From Micromonospora parathelypteridis (GTDB lineage: Bacteria > Actinomycetota > Actinomycetes > Mycobacteriales > Micromonosporaceae), in assembly GCF_014201145.1 (NCBI RefSeq), contig NZ_JACHDP010000001.1, positions 3,224,001 to 3,288,000 on the forward strand: DNA of 64,000 nucleotides, read 5' to 3'. Shown piece by piece: positions 1 through 8,279 of the stretch. The first letter of the stretch is position 1. Each line of letters begins with the position of its first letter. The position numbers and the translations under genes were made by a program. The notes below the pieces were generated by a model that saw only the letters and a program-made list of their open reading frames with translations, did no database searches and was not told the DNA's origin.

Positions 1-98
1 GGTCCGGTGTGCGGCACAGCAAGATCGCGCTGCCGGGGCCGGCGTTGGGCGCACTGCCCGGCGCGCAGGTGGTGGAAGGCCTGGCCAGGCCGGCATGA
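1..98 (+). CDS. C-terminal end of an unidentified protein (partial)
   Basis: The reading frame whose codons begin at position 3 runs open from the window edge to a TGA at 96-98 and gives about 31 residues ending in ...VVEGLARPA. Codon use is GC3-rich like the neighbours, so it is probably the tail of a real gene that starts before the window. There are no motifs in this short piece and I do not recognise the family. A spurious open frame is possible because stops are rare in such GC-rich DNA. Confidence 0.45.
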   Translation, partial: SGVRHSKIALPGPALGALPGAQVVEGLARPA

Positions 99-118
99 CC
101 AGCCACCGGCATCGATAC

Positions 119-134
119 CGTTGCACGTGAAACA
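119..134. promoter_or_regulatory. parS-like ParB-binding site
   Basis: The 16-mer CGTTGCACGTGAAACA matches the bacterial parS consensus TGTTTCACGTGAAACA at 14 of 16 positions (differences at positions 1 and 5). It lies in the short gap between the partial CDS and the convergent DsbA-like gene. parS sites cluster around oriC, and the rest of the window is typical origin-proximal DNA, so chromosome segregation is a plausible role. A single imperfect site could be chance. Confidence 0.5.
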
Positions 135-171
135 TTGCGGTCGTCGATGCCGGTGCCGTTTGGTCAGTGAC

Positions 172-813
172 TCAGTGTGAGTGTGCTGCTGCCTCGCGCT
201 GCTCGACCTCGGTCAGCGCGGCGAGCAGCGTCTGCGTCTCCTGCGCGCCGGAGACCGCGTACTTCCCGGCCAGGACGAAGGTCGGCACGCTGGTGATGCC
301 CAGGCCCTGCGCGGCGGCCAACTGGGCGGCGATGTCGGCGACGCGTTCGTCGGAGTCGAGGAATCGGCGCGCGTCGGCCGCGTCCAGGCCGATCCCGCCG
401 GCGATGGTGGCCAGAGCTTCCCGGGACCCGACGTCGACGCCCTGGGTGAAGTGCGCCTGGTAGAGCGCCTCCACCATCTCGGCGGACCGCCCGTGGTCAC
501 TGGCGTAGGAGACCAGCCGGTGCGCGTCGAAGGTGTTGGCGATCACCGCGCGGCCGTAGTCGAGCTGCAGGCCGTCACTCGCCGCGACCTGGGTCACGTG
601 GTCGACCATCTGCCGGGCGCGCTCCGGGCCCCCGAACTTGGCGGCCAGCGCCTCCACCAGTGGGAGGGGCTCGGGCACCGGTGACGGGTCGAGCTGGAAC
701 GGCCGGTAATGGACCGTCACCTCGCCCGCGTAGTTGGCGAGGGCCGCATCCAGACGACGCTTACCGATGTAGCACCACGGGCAGATGACGTCCGCGTAGA
801 TCTCGATCTCCAT
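172..813 (-). CDS. DsbA/FrnE-family thioredoxin-fold protein
   Basis: The product is 213 aa and begins MEIEIYADVICPWCYIGKRR. It carries the active-site CPWC (residues 11-14) of the DsbA/FrnE/2-hydroxychromene-2-carboxylate isomerase family, followed by the helical insertion and a C-terminal thioredoxin half containing VPTFVLAGKY with the cis-Pro region. No signal peptide is visible, so it should be a cytoplasmic thiol-disulfide oxidoreductase or isomerase. The frame stays open upstream to 1107, but that would overlap the SufE-like gene, so I use the ATG at 813, where the family homology begins. It follows the SufE-like gene on the same strand with a gap of about 20 bp and probably shares its transcript. 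The substrate is unknown. Confidence 0.85.
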   Translation of the reverse strand: MEIEIYADVICPWCYIGKRRLDAALANYAGEVTVHYRPFQLDPSPVPEPLPLVEALAAKFGGPERARQMVDHVTQVAASDGLQLDYGRAVIANTFDAHRLVSYASDHGRSAEMVEALYQAHFTQGVDVGSREALATIAGGIGLDAADARRFLDSDERVADIAAQLAAAQGLGITSVPTFVLAGKYAVSGAQETQTLLAALTEVEQREAAAHSH

Positions 814-833
814 GATCGGTGGCAACCTCACGA

Positions 834-1262
834 TCAGTCGAGTTGTTCCCGGATCTGACGCTTGAGGCGACCCAGGATCGCCGTGCCACCGCGTACCCGC
901 AGCGGGCTGATCGCCTGCGCCAGACCCATCCGCTGGTAGAGGTCGTCCGGAACGGCCAGCACCTGCTCGGCGCTCGCGCCCGCCAGGCCCTCGGCGAGGA
1001 TCCCGGCGAACGCCCGGGTGGTGGGCGCCTCCGGTGGGCAGTCGAAGAGCGTCTCCACGGTGCCCTCCGGGGTCACCCGGGCGCGCAGGAAGAACGCCGT
1101 CTGACACTCCGGGACCTGCTCCATGCCCTCGCGCTCGGCGGCGCCCGGCGGCAGCGCCGGGATGACGTCGGCGTACTCCAGGAGCATTTCCAACACCAGG
1201 TCGCGCGGCGCGGCGGCGAACTCGTCGACGATCTCGGCCAGTCGGGCCGGCATATCAGCCAT
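834..1262 (-). CDS. SufE-family sulfur acceptor protein
   Basis: The 142-aa product has the SufE fold. The N-terminal helix is MADMPARLAEIVDEFAAAPR, the conserved cysteine loop is VPECQTAFFL with Cys53 (the persulfide-accepting residue in SufE), and the C-terminal part ends in helices around YQRMGLAQAISPLRVRGG. SufE proteins accept sulfane sulfur from a desulfurase and pass it to Fe-S cluster assembly. No SufS or Suf scaffold gene is adjacent. In mycobacteria a SufE-like gene sits beside the rhodanese sseA and an acyl-CoA carboxylase gene, and related genes occur here about 7 kb and 15 kb away, so partnership with the sulfurtransferase at 8280 is a reasonable inference. Confidence 0.82.
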   Translation of the reverse strand: MADMPARLAEIVDEFAAAPRDLVLEMLLEYADVIPALPPGAAEREGMEQVPECQTAFFLRARVTPEGTVETLFDCPPEAPTTRAFAGILAEGLAGASAEQVLAVPDDLYQRMGLAQAISPLRVRGGTAILGRLKRQIREQLD

Positions 1263-1294
1263 GTGTCGAGGCTACCGCCGCCGTGCGGGGCTCC

Positions 1295-1720
1295 TCAGAC
1301 GGTGGGCGACTGCTCGCTGATCTCGCTGAGGGCGCTGGTGGGGTCGAGCTGCATGGCCAGGTCGCCGAGCGAGACGATGCCGACCAGCTTGCGATCACTG
1401 TCACAGACCAGCACCCGCCGGATGCCCCGGTCCCGCATGAGCGCCGCCGCCTCACCCGCCGTGCAGTGCTGCTCGATCATGACCACCTCGCGGGTGACGA
1501 TCGAGCCGATGGTGGTGGCCGCGGGGGAGCTGTTCTCCGCCACGGCCCGCACCACGATGTCCCGGTCGGTCAACATGCCGGCGAGGCTGGCGCCGTCGGT
1601 GACCACCACGTCACCGATGTCGGCCTCCTTCATCACCCTGGCCGCCTCGTCCAGGGTGGTCTCCACCGGCAGATACACGACTTGCTTGGTCATCACGTCA
1701 CTGACCCGGTAATCGGTCAT
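1295..1720 (-). CDS. CBS-domain-pair protein
   Basis: The 141-aa protein consists almost entirely of two CBS domains (about residues 7-62 and 73-128), with the typical signatures VSDVMTK, LAGMLTDRDIVVRAV and LVGIVSLGDLA. Such stand-alone Bateman modules bind adenine nucleotides and usually act as regulators; the partner here is unknown. The frame is open further upstream to 1759, but the ATG at 1720 is preceded by a strong GGAGG ribosome-binding site, so I start there. The C-terminal 15 residues (SALSEISEQSPTV) are a short acidic tail. It is followed on the same strand by the SufE-like gene about 30 bp downstream. Confidence 0.85.
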   Translation of the reverse strand: MTDYRVSDVMTKQVVYLPVETTLDEAARVMKEADIGDVVVTDGASLAGMLTDRDIVVRAVAENSSPAATTIGSIVTREVVMIEQHCTAGEAAALMRDRGIRRVLVCDSDRKLVGIVSLGDLAMQLDPTSALSEISEQSPTV

Positions 1721-1777
1721 GAGAGCCTCCACGAGCGTTTCCAGTCGATCCGACTGCACTACCCCGTGACGTGGCAG

Positions 1778-3547
1778 CTACACCAGGTTTCCACGATCCT
1801 GGCGCACCTCGTGGACAAGCCGGTCCACCAGACCGTCCAGCGGTAGCTCCGTGCGCGCGTCGTTGGCCCGCTCACGCAGCTCGACGTACCCGTCGGCGAG
1901 CCGGCGGCCGACCACGACGGCCCGGGGAATGCCGATCAGCTCGGCGTCGGTGAACTTGACCCCGGCCGAGACGTGCGTGCGGTCGTCGAGCAGCACCCGC
2001 AGGCCGGCGGCGTCGAGGCGCCCGCCGAGCTCCAAGGCCGCGTCGAGCTGCGGGCCCTTGCCCGCAACCACCAGGTGTACGTCGCACGGCGCGATCGCCG
2101 CCGGCCAGATCAGCCCCCGGTCGTCGTGGTGCTGCTCGGCGACCGCCGCCACCGCCCGGGACACCCCGATGCCGTAGCAGCCCATGGTCGGCCGGACCGG
2201 CTTCCCGGCCGGCCCGAGCACGTCGACCGCGAACGCGTCGGTGAACCGGCGTCCGAGCTGGAAGATGTGCCCGATCTCGATGCCCCGCCGGATCGTCAGC
2301 TCGCCCGCGTCGCAGTCGGGGCAGGGGTCGCCGGCGCGCACGTCGGCCGCCTCGATGGTGCCGTCGGGCGTGAAGTCCCGTCCGCACACCACGTCGGTCG
2401 CGTGCCGGCCCGGCTCGTTCGCCCCGGTCAACCAGGCCGACCCGGCCACCACCCGGGGATCGACCAGGTAACGGATGCCCAGCTTGTCGAGCAGTTGCGG
2501 CCCGATGTACCCGCGGACCAGCTCGGGATGGTCGGCCCACTCCTCGAAGACGGCCACCTGGGCCGGGTGCAGGGCGGCACCGACCCGTTTCAGGTCGACC
2601 TCCCGGTCGCCCGGCAGCCCGACCACCAGAGGCTCGGCCCGGTCCGCGCCCGGCTGCCGAACGGACAGCACGACGTTCTTCAGGGTGTCGGCGGCCGTCC
2701 AGCCGTCCCGACCGCCCAGCCGGCGGACGTTGGCCAGCTCCACCAGGCTCGCGATCGTCGGAGTCTCCGGTGTGTCGTGCACCTCGGCAGTCGGCTGCGC
2801 GGCGGGGTCACCGGCAACCGGCGCCCGGGTGATCACCGCCTCGGTGTTGGCCGCGTAGTCGCAGGCGGTACAGCCGACGAAGGTGTCCTCGCCGACCGGC
2901 GTCGCCGCCAGGAACTCCTCCGACGCGGAGCCGCCCATCGCGCCGGACATCGCCTGCACCACCGTGTAGTCCAGGCCCAACCGGTCGAAGATCCGCCGGT
3001 ACGCCGCTCGATGCCGTGCGTACGCGTCGCGCAGCCCAGCCTCGTCCAGGTCGAAGGAGTACGCGTCCTTCATCAGGAACTCGCGGCCCCGCAGCAGCCC
3101 GGCGCGGGGCCGCGCCTCGTCGCGGAACTTCGTCTGCACCTGGAAGAGCGTCACCGGGAAGTCCCGGTAGGAGGTGAACAGGTCCTTGACCAGCAGCGCC
3201 GCCATCTCCTCGTGGGTGGGCGCCAACAGGTGCTCGGCGCCGCGCCGGTCGGCGAGGGTGAAGATGTCGTCGCCGTACTCCGTCCACCGGCCGCTCGTCC
3301 GGTAGGGGTCGGCGGGCAGCAGCGCCGGGAAGTGCACCTCCTGGTCACCGATCGCGAACAACTCGCCACGCACCACCTCGGTGATCCGGTCCAGCACCAG
3401 CTTGCCCAACGGCAGCCAGGTGTAGCCGCCCGGCGCGGCGCGACGGATGTAACCGGCGCGCAGGAGGAGCCGGTGGCTCGGCACCTCCGCGTCGGCCGGG
3501 TCCTCGCGCAGGGTTCGCAGCAACAGGGTCGACATGCGCAGCAGCAT
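1778..3547 (-). CDS. proS: Prolyl-tRNA synthetase, bacterial type with editing insertion
   Basis: The 589-aa product is a class II aminoacyl-tRNA synthetase that charges tRNA-Pro in the cytoplasm. THEE (111-114), the motif 2 segment with TKFRDEARP (about 139-147) and [13 protein letters not shown] are as in bacterial ProRS. An insertion of about 180 residues between motifs 2 and 3 corresponds to the editing (INS/YbaK-like) domain. Motif 3 reads [17 protein letters not shown], and a C-terminal anticodon-binding domain contains [20 protein letters not shown]. Length matches the family. I chose the ATG at 3547 (MLLRMSTLL); the second Met at 3535 is equally possible because neither has a clear Shine-Dalgarno. 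The long open frame upstream is non-coding. Confidence 0.95.
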   Translation of the reverse strand: MLLRMSTLLLRTLREDPADAEVPSHRLLLRAGYIRRAAPGGYTWLPLGKLVLDRITEVVRGELFAIGDQEVHFPALLPADPYRTSGRWTEYGDDIFTLADRRGAEHLLAPTHEEMAALLVKDLFTSYRDFPVTLFQVQTKFRDEARPRAGLLRGREFLMKDAYSFDLDEAGLRDAYARHRAAYRRIFDRLGLDYTVVQAMSGAMGGSASEEFLAATPVGEDTFVGCTACDYAANTEAVITRAPVAGDPAAQPTAEVHDTPETPTIASLVELANVRRLGGRDGWTAADTLKNVVLSVRQPGADRAEPLVVGLPGDREVDLKRVGAALHPAQVAVFEEWADHPELVRGYIGPQLLDKLGIRYLVDPRVVAGSAWLTGANEPGRHATDVVCGRDFTPDGTIEAADVRAGDPCPDCDAGELTIRRGIEIGHIFQLGRRFTDAFAVDVLGPAGKPVRPTMGCYGIGVSRAVAAVAEQHHDDRGLIWPAAIAPCDVHLVVAGKGPQLDAALELGGRLDAAGLRVLLDDRTHVSAGVKFTDAELIGIPRAVVVGRRLADGYVELRERANDARTELPLDGLVDRLVHEVRQDRGNLV

Positions 3548-3648
3548 GGGTGCAGCGTAGGGCCGCGCCGATCGGACGAGCGAACCAATTCGTCCCATGG
3601 TCCGTTGCGGGCGGTCTCTGCGGACCGCCGAAAATCTCTGGTCTGGGC

Positions 3649-3677
3649 GGCAACCAACGTTGCCTGGGGCGACGTCT
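3649..3677 (+). promoter_or_regulatory. Candidate ECF-sigma promoter upstream of the first sigma/propeller pair
   Basis: A -35-like GGCAACC (3649-3655) is followed after exactly 17 bp by CGTCT (3673-3677), 49 bp before the GTG of the sigma factor gene. The pattern resembles actinobacterial ECF promoters (AAC -35 motif, CGTC -10 motif). The same spacing recurs upstream of the minus-strand sigma gene and the propeller lipoprotein. The -35 also lies inside a 16-bp palindrome, GGCAAC-CAAC-GTTGCC (3649-3664). Autoregulation is the natural inference. Confidence 0.6.
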
Positions 3678-3726
3678 GGGAAGGCATCAAGCCCTTCACG
3701 CACCACTACCCGAAGGATCGGCTCGT

Positions 3727-4257
3727 GTGGACCCATCGCTGAGTGAGTTCGACTCGTTCGTCCGTACCCGCACCGCGGCGCTGCTGCGCTCGGCGTATCT
3801 GCTGACCGGGGATCAGCACCTGGCCGAGGACCTGGTCCAGTCGGCCCTGGCCCGGACTCACCGCTCGTGGAGCCGGCTGCACCACAGTGGTAACGCCGAG
3901 GCGTACACCCGCAAGACCATGTACCACCTGCAGGTGTCCTGGTGGCGGCGACGCCGGGTACCCGAGTCGATGCCGGGCGATCTGCCGGAGCCACGCGGAG
4001 GCGACTCGGGCCTGGACCACGCGCAACAGACGAGCCTGCGGCTCACTCTCCGGGCGGCGCTGGCGAAGCTCTCCCCGAAACAGCGGGCCGTGCTGGTGCT
4101 GAGGTTCTTCGAGGACCGCACCGAGGCCGAGGCTGCCGAACTGCTCGGCGTCACGGTCGGCACCGTCAAGAGCCAGACGGCCAAGTCGCTGGCCAAGTTG
4201 CGCGCCGTCGCGCCCGAACTCGCCGAGCTGTACGTCCTGGAAGGGAGCACCCGATGA
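3727..4257 (+). CDS. SigE-family ECF RNA polymerase sigma factor
   Basis: The 176-aa protein has sigma region 2 near the N-terminus ([22 protein letters not shown], about 20-41) and region 4 (about 105-160), with [19 protein letters not shown] followed by the helix-turn-helix [21 protein letters not shown]. It would direct RNA polymerase to alternative promoters. The GTG at 3727 is preceded by GAAGGA at a good distance. It overlaps the downstream propeller gene by an ATGA junction, so the two are translationally coupled. A CAACC-N17-CGTCT element upstream suggests autoregulation. It lacks the C-terminal SnoaL-type domain of ECF41-like factors. The membrane protein encoded next is the best candidate for its controller. 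Confidence 0.92.
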   Translation: MDPSLSEFDSFVRTRTAALLRSAYLLTGDQHLAEDLVQSALARTHRSWSRLHHSGNAEAYTRKTMYHLQVSWWRRRRVPESMPGDLPEPRGGDSGLDHAQQTSLRLTLRAALAKLSPKQRAVLVLRFFEDRTEAEAAELLGVTVGTVKSQTAKSLAKLRAVAPELAELYVLEGSTR

Positions 4258-5438
4258 ACGACCAGCGCCTTCGGCTCGACCTGACCGACCTGGCCGAGGA
4301 GGTCACCGTGGTCGACCTCCGGGACCGGACCCTGCGTACGTCCCGCCGTCTCGGTGTCCAGCGCGCGGTGGCCACGTCGGCCGCCGCATTGGTGCTGATC
4401 GCGGCGGCGACCGGGACCGCCCTCGCCATCCGCCCCAACCAGTCCCCGTCCCCACTCCCCGCGGACACCCCGTCGATCACCGCGACGCCCACGCCGACGC
4501 AGTCGCCCAGCCCGACGCCGTCCACCAGCACCGTTGACGACGACGCCCCGCCCAGTGGCGGGCCCGGAACGAACACGCCGACCATGGAAATCGGAAAGCT
4601 CTTCTACGGCCCCGCCGAGATGACCGACGCGACGACCACGAACCTGCGGTCCTGGCGCCCCGGCGACAGCCCCGTACGTCTACTTGCGCTGCCCACGATC
4701 ACAGCGTTGGTCAACGCGAACATCTCACCGGACGGCCAGCGGGTGGCCTGGGTGGACATGGCGGACAGCGGCGGGGGCACCCTCTACGTCGCGAACGTCG
4801 ACGGCTCCGCCAAGCAGGCGGTGCGCGCGAACGTCGACGGGGACTGTGTCGCGCCTGCCTGGTCGCCCGACAGCCGACACCTGCTGTTCCGCGAGACTCT
4901 GCCGTCCGGCGAGCCAGACCGTTACGGAGTGCTGGACACCCGTAGCGGAACGAAGACGGTCACCTGGTGGGCGGGGCGGGCGTTGGGATGTCACGCCCTC
5001 TGGTCGGCGGATGGCAAGACCATCGCCATGCGGGTAGACGGCGGGGTGACTCTCTACGGCACGGACGGCAGGAAGCGCGGCTCAGTGCCCGGCTTCACTC
5101 CCGCGGACGGGTTCTGCGACGACGTCACCAGCCTCGCCCCGGACGGAACCCGGATTGCCCAGTACCGGCCGAAGCCGGGCGATGACGGCACCGACGTCGC
5201 CCGCGACCTGCGGGTCAACGAGGTTCTGGACACCCGCACCGGCAAACAGGTCGCGTTGCCGCTGAATGGACGAACTCTGCGGCAGGTGTACTTCCAGTCC
5301 GACGGCTCGATGGTTGTGCGGGTCCAGGCCGGCAGCGCGCATGCAGTGCTGCTGGTGGACGCGGACGGTAGGAAGATCTCCGAGGTCGCCGAGCCGGCGA
5401 GCCTGAAGGATATGCGGATCCTGGCCGTCGTGGACTGA
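4254..5438 (+). CDS. Membrane-anchored beta-propeller (PD40/TolB-like) protein, candidate sigma partner
   Basis: The 394-aa product has a cytoplasmic N-terminus of about 38 residues (DLTDLAEEVTVVDLRDRTLR), one transmembrane helix (about 40-62, AVATSAAALVLIAAATGTAL) and a Pro/Thr/Ser-rich spacer (about 65-110). The extracytoplasmic domain has repeated propeller blades (SPDGQRVAWVDM, APAWSPDSRHLLFRE, ALWSADGKTIAMRV). It overlaps the sigma gene by four bases. The topology is that of an anti-sigma factor, but the zinc-binding HxxxCxxC motif of ZAS proteins is absent, so the anti-sigma role is inferred only from context. Paralogues with the same layout lie at 5670 and 9302. A substrate-binding lectin-like role is the alternative. 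Confidence 0.85.
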   Translation: MNDQRLRLDLTDLAEEVTVVDLRDRTLRTSRRLGVQRAVATSAAALVLIAAATGTALAIRPNQSPSPLPADTPSITATPTPTQSPSPTPSTSTVDDDAPPSGGPGTNTPTMEIGKLFYGPAEMTDATTTNLRSWRPGDSPVRLLALPTITALVNANISPDGQRVAWVDMADSGGGTLYVANVDGSAKQAVRANVDGDCVAPAWSPDSRHLLFRETLPSGEPDRYGVLDTRSGTKTVTWWAGRALGCHALWSADGKTIAMRVDGGVTLYGTDGRKRGSVPGFTPADGFCDDVTSLAPDGTRIAQYRPKPGDDGTDVARDLRVNEVLDTRTGKQVALPLNGRTLRQVYFQSDGSMVVRVQAGSAHAVLLVDADGRKISEVAEPASLKDMRILAVVD

Positions 5439-5453
5439 CCGACCAGCACGGTG

Positions 5454-5487
5454 AAGGGCGGGTCACCCTCGGGTGGCCCGCCCTTTT
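5454..5487 (+). terminator. Rho-independent terminator after the sigma/propeller pair
   Basis: The inverted repeat GGGCGGG (5456-5462) / CCCGCCC (5477-5483) forms a GC-rich hairpin and is directly followed by TTTT. It sits 16 bases after the stop codon of the propeller gene. Confidence 0.8.
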
Positions 5488-5594
5488 GGCGTCTCCACCT
5501 CGAATGTCGGAGCGGTGTTGATCACCGTGCGTGATCCGTCGAAAAGGTTGCCGGTGCGGAGGGATCCGGCTGTCGGATAGTGGCGTCCGGAGGC

Positions 5595-5623
5595 GGCAAC
5601 TCACCAGGATCAAGGGCTCGTCT
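5595..5623 (+). promoter_or_regulatory. Candidate ECF-sigma promoter upstream of the propeller lipoprotein
   Basis: GGCAACT (5595-5601) followed after 17 bp by CGTCT (5619-5623) reproduces the element found upstream of both sigma genes, with one change (CAACT for CAACC). It lies 47 bp upstream of the start codon of the lipoprotein gene. This makes that gene a probable target of one of the two sigma factors although no sigma gene is attached to it. Confidence 0.58.
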
Positions 5624-5669
5624 TGGGTGGTGTCCTGCTCGGTCACGAACTCCATCAAGGAGCGACACC

Positions 5670-6818
5670 ATGAACCTCGGCCCGTTCACCTACCCGACCC
5701 GCGCTGCCGCACCAGCCCACCGCTCCCGCGCACTCGTCGGCACTGCCGCACTGCTGTTCCTGGCATTCGGTGCCGCAGCCTGCGGGGCCACCGGCCCGAA
5801 AGCGGCAACCACCCCCGCCGCCGAAGCGGCAACCACCCCCGACAACGCCGTTACCGCGACCGGCGACCCCTCGGCGGCCGGTGGCGGCGGCTCCGTGCCG
5901 AACGCGAGCCCCGTCGCAGTGCCCGCCGCCTCCGCCCGCCCGGCTGCCACATCGACGCAGTGGCCGCAGCTGACCTGGTACACCCCGCAGGAGCTGGGCA
6001 AGAAGCAGAGCGACCCGGCTCGGATCTGGCGACGTACCCCCGCTGGGGACTGGCAGGTCGTTCGGACCGGCAACCCCGGCAACGGCACGGTCGCCGGCCC
6101 GATCGCCGTCTCACCGGACGGTCGGCGAGCCTCCTGGATGGAGTCGTCCGCCCGCCGGTTGGTGATCAGCGACTTCGACGGCACCAAACAGACCGCCGTG
6201 CCGACGGATGGCCCGCTGACCTGCGCGCCGAGCTGGCTCGACGCCGAGCGCGTGCTGTATGGCCAGGGCACGGAGAACGACTGGACGTTGATCGCCATCG
6301 ACGCCGACGGGACCGGCCGGAAGGTGCTCGCCACCCATCAGACGAAGTGCCCGACGGTGTCCGGCGGGTGGGTCGCCCAGTTCGACGACCGGACGGTCGA
6401 CATCCGCACCGAGCGCGCTACCGGGCGCGTGATCAAGCCCCGCATTCCGAGCGGTCTCGTCATCGACCGAGTGGCCGCTGTCTCCGCCGACGGCCGGACC
6501 CTGGTGCTCAGCACCCACGTCCCCAACGCAGGTGAGTGTGGCTGTGGCTGGCGGTTCCGCAACTACCGCGTCGACGCCGCCAGCGGGGCGGCCACCGAGC
6601 TGGCGCCGCTGGAGAGCGCCTGGACCAAGCCGACCGGCCACGGTCAGGCCATCGCAGCGGTCATCGCCGCCGACGGCGGCCTGGTGGTCCAGGTCAACGC
6701 CGGGACGCCGGCCGACGACCGGGCGAAGTACCGGCTGGTTCGTCATGCCGCCGACGGTCGGGTGCTGAGCAACGCGGCGGTGACCGTCGATCAGGGTTGG
6801 GGCGGCCTGCTGGGCTGA
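5670..6818 (+). CDS. Putative lipoprotein with beta-propeller repeats
   Basis: The 382-aa protein begins with basic residues, then a hydrophobic stretch (LVGTAALLFLAFGAAACGAT) whose AAAC could be a lipobox with the lipidated Cys near residue 34. An Ala/Pro/Thr-rich spacer follows. The remaining 270 residues resemble the propeller domain of the gene at 4254: paired blades such as VSPDGRRASWMESS, APSWLDAERVLYG and TKCPTVSGGWVAQF. AAGGAG precedes the ATG. It is thus an extracytoplasmic paralogue without a cytoplasmic sigma-contacting segment. Function is unknown; a shared ligand with the two membrane-bound paralogues is an inference. No catalytic motif is visible. Confidence 0.8.
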   Translation: MNLGPFTYPTRAAAPAHRSRALVGTAALLFLAFGAAACGATGPKAATTPAAEAATTPDNAVTATGDPSAAGGGGSVPNASPVAVPAASARPAATSTQWPQLTWYTPQELGKKQSDPARIWRRTPAGDWQVVRTGNPGNGTVAGPIAVSPDGRRASWMESSARRLVISDFDGTKQTAVPTDGPLTCAPSWLDAERVLYGQGTENDWTLIAIDADGTGRKVLATHQTKCPTVSGGWVAQFDDRTVDIRTERATGRVIKPRIPSGLVIDRVAAVSADGRTLVLSTHVPNAGECGCGWRFRNYRVDAASGAATELAPLESAWTKPTGHGQAIAAVIAADGGLVVQVNAGTPADDRAKYRLVRHAADGRVLSNAAVTVDQGWGGLLG

Positions 6819-6937
6819 GCGGCCGGCGTGGCGGTTGTCCATGACCTCCGCCACGTCGCCCGATCGGGGCAGTATCCGCCATGCCTCCGGTGAAAGACTG
6901 GTAGCCGCAGGCAACGAACGGCGTAAGGGGAACGCGG

Positions 6938-7705
6938 GTGGGCTGGCGCAGTTTTGTCGCGGTCGGGGACAGTTTCACCGAGGGCATGGATGACGCGTAC
7001 CCGGACGGCACCTACCGGGGCTGGGCCGACCTGGTGGCGACCCGGCTCGCCGTCGAGGCGGGCCCTGACTTCCGGTACGCGAACCTCGCCATCCGGGGCC
7101 GCCTCTTCCCCGGGGTGGTCGCCGAGCAGGTGCCGGCGGCGGTGGCGATGAAGCCCGACCTGATCAGCTTCGCGGCCGGAGGCAACGACGTGCTGCGCCG
7201 CACCTTCGACCCGGACACGCTGGTTGCCCGCTTCGACGAGGTGGTCCGGCAACTGCGTTCCGGCGGCGCCGACGTGCTGCTCTTCCGGTTCGCCGACGTG
7301 ATGGCCCGACTGCCCGGCCAGCGCCTCGTCGCCCCTCGGGTGCAGTTGCTCAACCAGGCGGTCGGCGAGACCGCGGAACGCCACGGCGCGATCATGGTCG
7401 ACCTGTACGCCGACGACACGTTCCTCAACCCGATGCTCTGGAGCACCGACCGGCTGCACCTGTCCCCGGCTGGCCACCGACGGGTTGCGGGGCAGGTGTT
7501 GAACGCCCTCGGGGTCGGGTGCGACGAGGAGTGGCTGATGGTCCCGCCGCACCCGACGCCGTCGCCGTGGTTGGCCGCCCGTGCCGCCGACGTGCGCTGG
7601 GCCGGTCAGCACCTCGCACCCTGGGTGAAGCGGCGGCTGACCGGTCGGTCGTCCGGCGACACGGTGACGGCGAAGCGTCCGCTGCTCGGGCCGATCGTCG
7701 ACTGA
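6938..7705 (+). CDS. SGNH/GDSL-family hydrolase
   Basis: The 255-aa product has the SGNH hydrolase blocks: block I VAVGDSFTEGMDD with the nucleophilic Ser near residue 12, block III AAGGNDVLRR, and block V TDRLHLSPAGHRRVA with the catalytic Asp/His pair. These enzymes are esterases or lipases acting on acyl or acetyl esters. No signal peptide is present, so it should be intracellular. The GTG start has AAGGGG about 8 bp upstream. The last 60 residues are a basic, Arg-rich extension that is usual in the actinobacterial members. The natural substrate cannot be told from sequence. The next gene starts two bases after its stop. Confidence 0.9.
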   Translation: MGWRSFVAVGDSFTEGMDDAYPDGTYRGWADLVATRLAVEAGPDFRYANLAIRGRLFPGVVAEQVPAAVAMKPDLISFAAGGNDVLRRTFDPDTLVARFDEVVRQLRSGGADVLLFRFADVMARLPGQRLVAPRVQLLNQAVGETAERHGAIMVDLYADDTFLNPMLWSTDRLHLSPAGHRRVAGQVLNALGVGCDEEWLMVPPHPTPSPWLAARAADVRWAGQHLAPWVKRRLTGRSSGDTVTAKRPLLGPIVD

Positions 7706-7707
7706 GC

Positions 7708-8154
7708 GTGCTCACCCTGCACACCGCTCCGCTGCTGCGGCTCACCCCTGACGGCGAGCCGGTGCCGGAGCACGCCGTGCTGGTCGGCGGCGACCGGGTC
7801 CAGGCCGTCGGCCCGCTGGCTGAGTTGGCTGAGGCGTACGCGGGCGTTCGGGTCCGTCGTTGGCCCGGCACGCTGGGGCCGGGTCTGCTGCACGACGGCC
7901 CGCTGCCGGCGGCGCCCACCCCGCGTGAGCGGGTGCACGCCCTGCTGCGCAACGGGGTGACGGCGGTGTTGGTGGAGCACCTCGCCGATCCGGCGCTGCG
8001 GGCCGCCGTCGAGAGAGGCGACCTGCTGGTGCTGTCCACAGCCGTGCCGCCGACGCTGCTTGCGGGCGGGCGGGCCGACCTTGCTGTCCATGGTGCCGAC
8101 GGCGCGTGCCTGGTGACCGTGGTCGCCGGCCGGATCGCCCACCGCCGCGCCTGA
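7708..8154 (+). CDS. Imidazolonepropionase-like / amidohydrolase-like protein without catalytic domain
   Basis: The 148-aa protein looks like the small beta-sandwich domain that flanks the TIM barrel in amidohydrolases: [32 protein letters not shown] at the N-terminus and [26 protein letters not shown] at the C-terminus. Most of the barrel is missing and there is no HxH metal-binding motif, so it is unlikely to be a working hydrolase. The GTG start lies two bases after the stop of the SGNH hydrolase, which suggests translational coupling. I would call it a shortened amidohydrolase relative; the role is unknown. It could also be an inactivated remnant, but codon use looks intact. Confidence 0.7.
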   Translation: MLTLHTAPLLRLTPDGEPVPEHAVLVGGDRVQAVGPLAELAEAYAGVRVRRWPGTLGPGLLHDGPLPAAPTPRERVHALLRNGVTAVLVEHLADPALRAAVERGDLLVLSTAVPPTLLAGGRADLAVHGADGACLVTVVAGRIAHRRA

Positions 8155-8279
8155 CCGTCACTGCCTCCGGAGCACTCTGCCGGATATGGGGGCCCCGGTT
8201 GCGTTCCCCACGCCACATCTGCGGCCCCCGATCCTCGATGGCGGGCCGTCCGGTCGCGTTGCGGCGTAGTTTGGGGATC

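Noticed and set aside
814..1107. N-terminal extension of the DsbA-like frame to 1107
   Set aside because: The extension overlaps the SufE-like gene in another frame and adds Arg/Gly-rich residues without homology; the family fold begins at the ATG at 813.
1973..3742. 589-aa open frame on the plus strand opposite proS
   Set aside because: It is an antisense shadow of proS with biased composition and no domain.
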